Assembly (NCBI GenBank): GCA_903897565.1
Contig: CAIUCF010000910.1
Coordinates: 1 to 6,285, forward strand
Length of the DNA: 6,285 nt
Reading direction: 5' to 3'
Source: an uncultured Rhodospirillales bacterium
GTDB lineage: Bacteria > Pseudomonadota > Alphaproteobacteria > ATCC43930 > CGMCC-115725
This document shows positions 1 to 4,850 of this stretch, piece by piece. The number at the start of each line of letters is the position of its first letter. Position 1 is the stretch's first letter. A model generated the notes under the pieces. The model was given only the letters and a program-made list of their open reading frames with translations, did not search any database and was not told where the DNA came from. The translations under genes were made by a program, and so were the position numbers.

Positions 1-152
1 CCTGCTTCAACCAGGATCAGTCGCTCGACGCCGTGGATTTCACCAATCTCCGCCAGCGGCTGTCGCAGAACGGCGTCCAGGAGAAGCTGACGCGGCAGTG
101 GATCGACCGGACCTTGCGTCAGTTGGGCCTGCGCAACATGGCGGCCGAGTAG
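1..152 (+). CDS. C-terminal end of an unrecognised protein (5' partial)
   Basis: The frame beginning at base 3 is open for 49 codons and ends in TAG at 150-152. Third codon positions are almost all G or C, as in the neighbouring genes, so this is very likely real coding sequence. The other two + frames use unlikely codons, and the frame starting at base 1 has a stop inside the stretch. The visible tail is hydrophilic and probably helical, rich in Gln, Arg and Leu, with one Cys at the left edge, and ends in LRNMAAE. I do not recognise the family. It lies directly upstream of lepB with no intergenic space, so the two are probably co-transcribed. The stop codon is in the same reading frame as lepB. 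Confidence 0.7.
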   Translation, partial: CFNQDQSLDAVDFTNLRQRLSQNGVQEKLTRQWIDRTLRQLGLRNMAAE

Positions 153-923
153 TTGGCAAATCCGCAGCCCCGGGGCGGCTGGGTCTCCAGCCTGTTCCGC
201 TCGGCCTATGATCTGGTGCTGATCGTCGGCTTCGTCGTCGTCATCCGCACCCTGGTGGTGGCGCCGTTCTATGTGCCGTCGGCATCGATGGAGCCGACCC
301 TGCTGATCGGCGACGAGTTGCTGACGACGAAGTACCCGTTCGGCTACAGCCGGTATTCGCTGCCGCTCGACCTTGGTCCGGCGCTCAGCGGACGGCTGTT
401 CGGCAAGCTGCCGGAGCGGGGCGATGTCGTGGTCTTCAAACTGCCGCGCGATTCCTCCGAAACCCTGGTCAAGCGGGTGATCGGCCTGCCGGGCGATCGG
501 CTGCAGATGCGCGAGGGCCGGCTCTGGATCAATGACCAGATCGTGCCGATCCGCGAAGCCGGGGTCGGCGAAATCGAGATGGATGACGGCATCAAGAGCG
601 TCGCCGCGCGCTATATCGAGACCCTGCCGAATGGGCGCGAGCACACCATCATCAAGCTTACGAACAACGGGCCGCTCGACGACACCCCGGTCTACCTGGT
701 GCCGCCGAACCATCTCTTCATGATGGGCGACAATCGCGACAACTCGCTCGACAGCAGGGTGCCGGAAGATCACGAGGGTGTCGGTTACGTCCCGGCAGAG
801 AATCTGATCGGACGCGTCGATCTGGTGCTGGCATCATGGGACTTCCCGATCGCCACGCGGGGTCCGCTTTGGGGCTGGCCGTCGGAATTGCGGCTGTCGC
901 GCTTCTTCTCGGGCGTGAAATAG
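153..923 (+). CDS. lepB: Signal peptidase I (leader peptidase)
   Basis: This inner-membrane serine protease cleaves signal peptides from exported proteins on the periplasmic face, using a Ser/Lys dyad. At 256 residues it fits the usual alphaproteobacterial length. A short hydrophilic N-terminus is followed by one membrane segment at about residues 18-38. The family boxes appear in order: VPSASMEPTL with the nucleophile at Ser45, KRVIGLPGD with the general base at Lys107, and GDNRDNSLDSR at residues 192-202. A hydrophilic stretch at about 130-180 separates the last two boxes, as in many proteobacterial members. The TTG start at 153 is chosen because it follows the in-frame TAG at 150-152 directly, and no later start leaves the membrane segment intact. 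No good Shine-Dalgarno sequence is visible, so translation may depend on coupling to the upstream gene. The function is secure; the exact start is less so. Confidence 0.95.
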   Translation: MANPQPRGGWVSSLFRSAYDLVLIVGFVVVIRTLVVAPFYVPSASMEPTLLIGDELLTTKYPFGYSRYSLPLDLGPALSGRLFGKLPERGDVVVFKLPRDSSETLVKRVIGLPGDRLQMREGRLWINDQIVPIREAGVGEIEMDDGIKSVAARYIETLPNGREHTIIKLTNNGPLDDTPVYLVPPNHLFMMGDNRDNSLDSRVPEDHEGVGYVPAENLIGRVDLVLASWDFPIATRGPLWGWPSELRLSRFFSGVK

Positions 924-933
924 CCGGGCGCGG

Positions 934-1401
934 ATGGCCGATCAGATCGCCGTCCTCTTCGTCTGCCTCGGCAATATCTGTCGCTCGCCGCTGGCCGAGG
1001 CGGCGTTTCGCCGGGAGCTCGCCGGGCGCGGGTTGACGGCAACCATCGAGTCGGCCGGCACCGGCGGCTGGCACGCCGGTCACCCGCCGGACCCACGCGC
1101 GCAGCGCGTGGCGCGGCTCCAGGGCGTCGAGATCGGCGGCTACCGCGCGCGCCAGGTCGTTGCCGCCGACTTCCGCGCGTTCACGCATATTCTCGCCCTC
1201 GACTCCCGCAATCTTGCCGATCTGAAGGCGCAGCGGCCGCGTGACGCCGCGGCGCGGATCGGGCTGTTGCTCGACCATGTTCCCGGTCGCGAAGGCCAAT
1301 CCGTCGCCGATCCCTATTACGGCGACGAGGCCGGATTTCTCGTCACCTGGGACGAGGTCAGCCTTGCCGCGGCAGGTCTCGCCCGCGCCCTTTTTCCTTA
1401 G
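934..1401 (+). CDS. Low-molecular-weight protein tyrosine phosphatase
   Basis: This is a small cytoplasmic cysteine phosphatase of 155 residues, the normal family length. The P-loop is at the N-terminus as CLGNICRSP (C-x5-R-S), with nucleophile Cys11 and Arg17. The general-acid motif DPYYG is near the C-terminus, with Asp126. The stretch SAGTGGWHAG at residues 40-49, with Trp46 near the active site, is typical of the bacterial phosphatases. Arsenate reductases share this fold but need further redox cysteines in the middle of the chain. Here the only cysteines are Cys11 and Cys16, so phosphatase activity is favoured. The ATG lies 10 bases after the lepB stop, which suggests one transcript, although the Shine-Dalgarno sequence is weak. 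The physiological substrate cannot be told: the usual link to a tyrosine kinase and exopolysaccharide export is not visible here. Its last four bases overlap the convergent fabI-like gene. Confidence 0.93.
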   Translation: MADQIAVLFVCLGNICRSPLAEAAFRRELAGRGLTATIESAGTGGWHAGHPPDPRAQRVARLQGVEIGGYRARQVVAADFRAFTHILALDSRNLADLKAQRPRDAAARIGLLLDHVPGREGQSVADPYYGDEAGFLVTWDEVSLAAAGLARALFP

Positions 1402-2183
1402 GCAAGCAGATGCTGACCGCCGTCGACCGGGATGATCGTCCCGGTGATATGGCGGGCGGCGTCGCTGACCAGGAAGGCGGCGAGCGCGCCGACATCGCCG
1501 ACATCGACACCGAGATGTTCGGGCGCCGAGTTGGCACTGTGGGCCAGCAACTCGTCGAAATGGGCGATGCCGCTGGCGGCGCGGGTCAGGATCGGGCCGG
1601 GAGAGATTGCGTGGGCGCGGATGCCCTTCTGCCCCAGCTCGGCCGCGGTATAGCGGACGGTGCTCTCCAGCGCCGCCTTGACCGGTCCCATCATGTTGTA
1701 GTTCGCGACCACACGCTCGGAGCCGTAAAAACTGACGGTCAACAGGCAGCCGCCCTGCGCCATCAGCGGCTCCGCAAGCCGGGCCATGCGCAGGAACGAG
1801 TGGCAGGAGATATCCATCGCGGTCGCGAAGCCCTCTGCTGAGGAATCGACGACCCGGCCCTGGAGATCCTCACGGGGTGCGAAGGCGATCGAGTGCAGGA
1901 GGAAGTCCAGCCCGCCCCATTCCTGGGTGATCCTGGCGAAGACGGCTTCCATCTGGCCGGGCTCGTGGACGTCGCAGGGCAGCAGGATCGGGCAGTCGAG
2001 AGCCGCCGTGACCAGGCGGACATGCGGCTCGGCCTTGGCGTTGAGATAGGTCGCGGCCAGGGTGGCGCCGCAACGAGCGAAGGCCTGGGCGCAGCCGGCG
2101 GCGATGCTCTGGGCGTTGGCGATGCCGACGACGAGGCCGCGCTTGCCGCGCAGATCGACCAGTGGCGGGGGGATCGCGGTCAT
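1398..2183 (-). CDS. fabI: FabI-like enoyl-[acyl-carrier-protein] reductase (SDR family)
   Basis: This protein is predicted to reduce the trans-2 double bond of an enoyl thioester with NAD(P)H. It is a divergent short-chain dehydrogenase of 261 residues, close to the 262 of E. coli FabI. It shows the FabI-type nucleotide loop GIANAQSIA (20-28), the CDV element (70-72), HSIAFAP (97-103), and the catalytic Tyr162-x6-Lys169 in NYNMMGPVK, followed by ISPGPILTRAASGI. The position of E. coli Tyr146 is Phe152 here. I chose the start at 2183 because it gives the usual N-terminus and forms an ATGA overlap with the ackA stop. A GAGG lies 10 bases upstream. An in-frame ATG at 2234 would add 17 unusual residues read inside ackA. 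As last gene of the PHA synthase/hydratase-acyltransferase/kinase operon, it may be specialised rather than the housekeeping fatty-acid enzyme; an enoyl-CoA substrate is possible but unproven. Confidence 0.88.
   Translation of the reverse strand: MTAIPPPLVDLRGKRGLVVGIANAQSIAAGCAQAFARCGATLAATYLNAKAEPHVRLVTAALDCPILLPCDVHEPGQMEAVFARITQEWGGLDFLLHSIAFAPREDLQGRVVDSSAEGFATAMDISCHSFLRMARLAEPLMAQGGCLLTVSFYGSERVVANYNMMGPVKAALESTVRYTAAELGQKGIRAHAISPGPILTRAASGIAHFDELLAHSANSAPEHLGVDVGDVGALAAFLVSDAARHITGTIIPVDGGQHLLA
1426..1445. other. Perfect inverted repeat just past the convergent stops
   Basis: ACCGGGA and TCCCGGT form a 7-base-pair stem around a 6-base loop. It sits 25 bases after the phosphatase stop, inside the last codons of the fabI-like gene (conserved TIIPVDG stretch). 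No T-run follows on the + strand, so it is not a standard intrinsic terminator. It could still protect the 3' end of the lepB-phosphatase mRNA or arise by chance from the GC-rich coding sequence. Confidence 0.2.
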
Positions 2184-3415
2184 GAGCTGGATGCCTCGGT
2201 GAGGTCGGCGGTTGCGGAGAGCTGTTCCAGGCAATGCAGGCCGATCATGGCTTCCTCGTCAGTGGGCAGGACACGGATGTCGATCTGGCTTCGGCTGGTG
2301 CCGATAACGAAGCCGCCGGCCGCGTTGGCCTCAGGATCGATCTCGGCGCCGAGCCAGCCGAGGCGGGCGATGATGCGGTCGCGGATTTCCGGGGCATGCT
2401 CGCCGATACCGGCCGTGAAGACGATGCCGTCGAGCCCGCCCAGGCTCGTCGCCATGGCCGCGATCTCGCGGGCGGCGCGAAACACGAACAGTTCGACCGC
2501 CTCGGCGGCATGCGGATCGTCACTGGCGAGCAGGGTCCGCATATCGCTCGACACGCCGGAGATGCCGAGCAGCCCGGCGCGGCGATACAGCAAATCCTCC
2601 AGCTCCGCCGGCGTCATGCCCCGGGCCTGCAGCAGGTAGAGCAGGGCGCCGGGATCGATCGAGCCGGTCCTGGTGCCCATCACCAGCCCGTCGAGCCCGG
2701 TCAGGCCCATCGTGGTGTCGACGCTGCGGCCGTGATGCAGCGCGCATAGGCTCGCGCCATTGCCGAGATGGGCGACGACCAGGCGGCGGTCGGCCAGTTC
2801 GGGGGCGAGGCTGCGCAGCCGCCGCGCGATGAATTCGTAGGAGAGGCCATGAAAGCCGTAGCGCCGCATGCCGGCCTCGTGAAGCGCGCGCGGCAGGGCC
2901 ATCGTGGTTGCAACCGACGGCATCGTGCGGTGGAAGCCGGTATCGAAACAGGCCAATTGCGGCACGTTCGGGCGCAGCCGTCGCAGCGCACGGATCGGCG
3001 CGAGGTTGTGGCTCTGGTGCAGGGGTGCGAGAGGGGTCAGGTCTTCGAGTTCGGCGAGAACCTCCTCGTCGACGAGGACCGGCGCGGCGTAGCGGGTACC
3101 GCCATGGACGACACGGTGACCGACCATCCCCAACGGGCTGCCCGCCAGCCGGTTCTCGAGGTCGTTGAGCAGCGAGTCGAGCAGATGGTCGTAGTCATGC
3201 TCCGCATCGGCGGGCCAGCGAGTCTCCGAGACCGTGCTGCCGTCGGGATCGCGCATCAGCAGATGGGGCGCGGTGCCGATCCCTTCGATCTGGCCATGCA
3301 GGTCCGCGCGTAGCCTGGTCTCGTCCGATCCCGGCCGGTAGACGGCAAACTTCAGGCTCGACGACCCGGCGTTGATTGTCAGGATGGCATCATCGCCGGT
3401 GCCCGCCATGGTCAC
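2180..3415 (-). CDS. ackA: Acetate/propionate family kinase
   Basis: This enzyme interconverts an acyl phosphate plus ADP with a carboxylate plus ATP in the cytoplasm. It is full length at 411 residues and carries the ASKHA-fold acetate kinase motifs in order: TINAGSSSLKF (13-23), GHRVVHGG (99-106), CFDTGFHRTMP (156-166), RYGFHGLSYEF (185-195), AHLGNGASL (215-223), GTRTGSIDP (247-255), FTAGIGEHAPEIR (333-345) and TDEE (385-388). By comparison with Methanosarcina acetate kinase, the likely active-site residues are Asn15, Arg101, Asp158, His189, Arg249 and Glu387 or Glu388. The GTG at 3415 overlaps the upstream TGA stop (GTGA), with a weak GGGA seven bases before it. An ATG at 3409 is an alternative that would shorten the protein by two residues. 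The motifs are of the acetate kinase type rather than the clostridial butyrate kinase type, but substrate chain length cannot be read from them. Confidence 0.95.
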   Translation of the reverse strand: MTMAGTGDDAILTINAGSSSLKFAVYRPGSDETRLRADLHGQIEGIGTAPHLLMRDPDGSTVSETRWPADAEHDYDHLLDSLLNDLENRLAGSPLGMVGHRVVHGGTRYAAPVLVDEEVLAELEDLTPLAPLHQSHNLAPIRALRRLRPNVPQLACFDTGFHRTMPSVATTMALPRALHEAGMRRYGFHGLSYEFIARRLRSLAPELADRRLVVAHLGNGASLCALHHGRSVDTTMGLTGLDGLVMGTRTGSIDPGALLYLLQARGMTPAELEDLLYRRAGLLGISGVSSDMRTLLASDDPHAAEAVELFVFRAAREIAAMATSLGGLDGIVFTAGIGEHAPEIRDRIIARLGWLGAEIDPEANAAGGFVIGTSRSQIDIRVLPTDEEAMIGLHCLEQLSATADLTEASSS

Positions 3416-4836
3416 GGCAATATCCCGGCTTGCCTGATAGCGGCGCGCGCCATCAGCACGGCGACGGCGCAGGAGGCGATGCGCGTGCGCTCGCTGTCCG
3501 CGCGGCTGGTCAGGATGATCGGCACCCTCGCCCCGAGCACCACCCCGGCGGCGTCGGCGCCGGCCAGGAAGCTGAGCTGCTTGGCCAGCATGTTGCCGGC
3601 GACCAGATCGGGCACCACCAGGATATCGGCGCGACCGGCGACCGGCGAGACGATGCCCTTTTCCTTGGCCGCGGCCTCGCTGATTGCATTGTCGAAGGCG
3701 AGGGGGCCGTCGACGAGACCGCCGGTGATCTGGCCGCGATCGGCCATCTTCGACAGGGCCGCCGCGTCGAGCGTCGATTGCAGCTTCGGCGTCAATGTTT
3801 CCACTGCAGAGAGCACGGCCACGCGAGGCTTCTCGATGCCGAGGACATGGGCGAGGTCGATCGCGTTCTGGACGATGTCGCGCTTGTCCTCGAGCGTCGG
3901 CGCGATGTTGATCGCGGCGTCGGTGATGAACAGCGGCCGCGGATGGCCGGGCACGTCCATGACGTAGACATGGCTGACCCGGCGCGCCGTCCGCAACCCG
4001 GTCGTCGCGGCCATCACCGCATGCATCAACTCATCGGTATGCAGCGAGCCCTTCATCAGCAGGCTGGCCTCGCCGCTGCGGATCAAGGCGACCGCCTGGT
4101 CGGCGGCGGCATGGCTGTGGGGGACGTCGACGATGCGCAGTCCCGTCAGGTCGAGTCCGTGTTCGCGCGCCACGCCCCGGATCTTGGCCTCGGGACCGAC
4201 CAGGATCGGTGTGATCAGCCCGGCACGCGCGGCCTCGACGGCCCCGCTCAGGGACGACAGATCGCAGGGATGCGCAACCGCCGTGACCACGGGCTCGCCG
4301 CCTTCGGCCTGCGCCAGCAGCCGGCGGGAATGCTCGTGGCGGCTGAAGCGGATATCGGGGAGCGTCATCGCCGCGCGGCGGACCTTTTCGGTCGGGGCGC
4401 GGACTTCGGCGCGCCCGGTGATCACCTGTTTACCGTCCTGATTGCTGCAGACGCAGTCGAGGATGACGTTGCCGGTCTCGGCGTGCTTCTCCAGGACGGT
4501 GATCGTCGTCGTGATGCTGTCACCGATCCCGACCGGGCGGCGAAAGCGCAATTCCTGGCCGAGATAGATCGTGCCCGGTCCGGGAAGCTGGGTCCCGAGC
4601 ACCATCGAGATCAGCGCGCCGCCCCACATGCCGTGGCCGATGATTTTGTGGAACATATCGGTTTCGGCATAGGTCGGATCGAGATGGGCGGGATTGATAT
4701 CGCCGGACATGATCGCGAAGAGGTCGATGTCCTCCTTGGTCAAGGTCTTGGTCGTGCTCGCCTGGTCGCCGACCGCGATCTCGTCGAAGGTGCGGTTCTC
4801 GATCATCGCCGGTTCGGTCGGAGATAAGATATCCAT
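3412..4836 (-). CDS. Bifunctional MaoC-type enoyl-CoA hydratase / phosphate acyltransferase
   Basis: This is a two-domain fusion of 474 residues. Residues 12-150 form a MaoC/PhaJ-like hot-dog domain with the (R)-hydratase signature GDINPAH; Asp46 and His51 have the spacing of the catalytic pair, so the hydratase half should be active. It is followed by the usual IIGHGMWGGALIS helix. Residues 160-474 are a PTA_PTB acyltransferase, which exchanges CoA and phosphate on an acyl group. Motifs there include VLSAVETLTPK (341-351), KMADRGQI (363-370), VDGPLAFDNAIS (375-386), VAGRADI and LTSRADS. These recall phosphate butyryltransferase at least as much as phosphate acetyltransferase. This fusion family is common in proteobacteria next to ackA. 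The ATG at 4836 has a good GAGGA nine bases upstream, whereas the in-frame ATG at 4806 has none. The gene is coupled to the kinase by a 4-base overlap, which suits handing acyl phosphate from one enzyme to the next. Confidence 0.93.
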   Translation of the reverse strand: MDILSPTEPAMIENRTFDEIAVGDQASTTKTLTKEDIDLFAIMSGDINPAHLDPTYAETDMFHKIIGHGMWGGALISMVLGTQLPGPGTIYLGQELRFRRPVGIGDSITTTITVLEKHAETGNVILDCVCSNQDGKQVITGRAEVRAPTEKVRRAAMTLPDIRFSRHEHSRRLLAQAEGGEPVVTAVAHPCDLSSLSGAVEAARAGLITPILVGPEAKIRGVAREHGLDLTGLRIVDVPHSHAAADQAVALIRSGEASLLMKGSLHTDELMHAVMAATTGLRTARRVSHVYVMDVPGHPRPLFITDAAINIAPTLEDKRDIVQNAIDLAHVLGIEKPRVAVLSAVETLTPKLQSTLDAAALSKMADRGQITGGLVDGPLAFDNAISEAAAKEKGIVSPVAGRADILVVPDLVAGNMLAKQLSFLAGADAAGVVLGARVPIILTSRADSERTRIASCAVAVLMARAAIRQAGILP

Positions 4837-4845
4837 GGGGATCTG

Positions 4846-4850
4846 TCCTC
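4846..4850 (-). promoter_or_regulatory. Ribosome binding site of the hydratase/acyltransferase gene
   Basis: GAGGA on the - strand lies nine bases before the ATG at 4836 and shares bases with the TGA stop of the PHA-synthase-like gene (4851-4849). It decides the start of the downstream gene in favour of 4836 over 4806. It also means that ribosomes terminating upstream sit on the initiation site, so the two genes are probably translationally coupled. Confidence 0.6.

Noticed and set aside
718..1299. A - strand open frame opposite lepB and the phosphatase
   Set aside because: It is Arg/Pro/Ala-rich and opposite two genes with clear active-site motifs.
1391..1395. T-run (TTTTT) as an intrinsic terminator for the lepB operon
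   Set aside because: It lies inside the last phosphatase codons and I found no stable stem immediately before it.
934..1401. Arsenate reductase (ArsC) identity for the small phosphatase-fold protein
   Set aside because: The additional redox cysteines of arsenate reductases are absent; only Cys11 and Cys16 exist, and no ars genes are nearby.
1882..1884. Ala100 of the FabI-like protein (E. coli Gly93 position) as a triclosan-resistance mark
   Set aside because: Ala is the normal residue here in triclosan-sensitive enzymes such as S. aureus FabI, so it is not evidence of resistance.
2184..2234. Longer FabI start at the ATG at 2234
   Set aside because: It would add 17 basic residues unlike FabI N-termini and a 55-base overlap with ackA; the ATG at 2183 gives the family-typical length and an ATGA overlap.
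1893..2639. A + strand open frame spanning the fabI/ackA junction
   Set aside because: It is a shadow across two well-supported - strand genes, with low-complexity Ser/Arg/Ala sequence and no family match I can see.
3376..4827. A 483-codon open frame on the + strand opposite the hydratase/acyltransferase gene
   Set aside because: Its codons lie exactly opposite those of the real gene. In that register an antisense stop needs a sense TTA, CTA or TCA codon, which are rare at this GC content. The product is rich in Arg, Gly, Asp and Gln with no recognisable domain.
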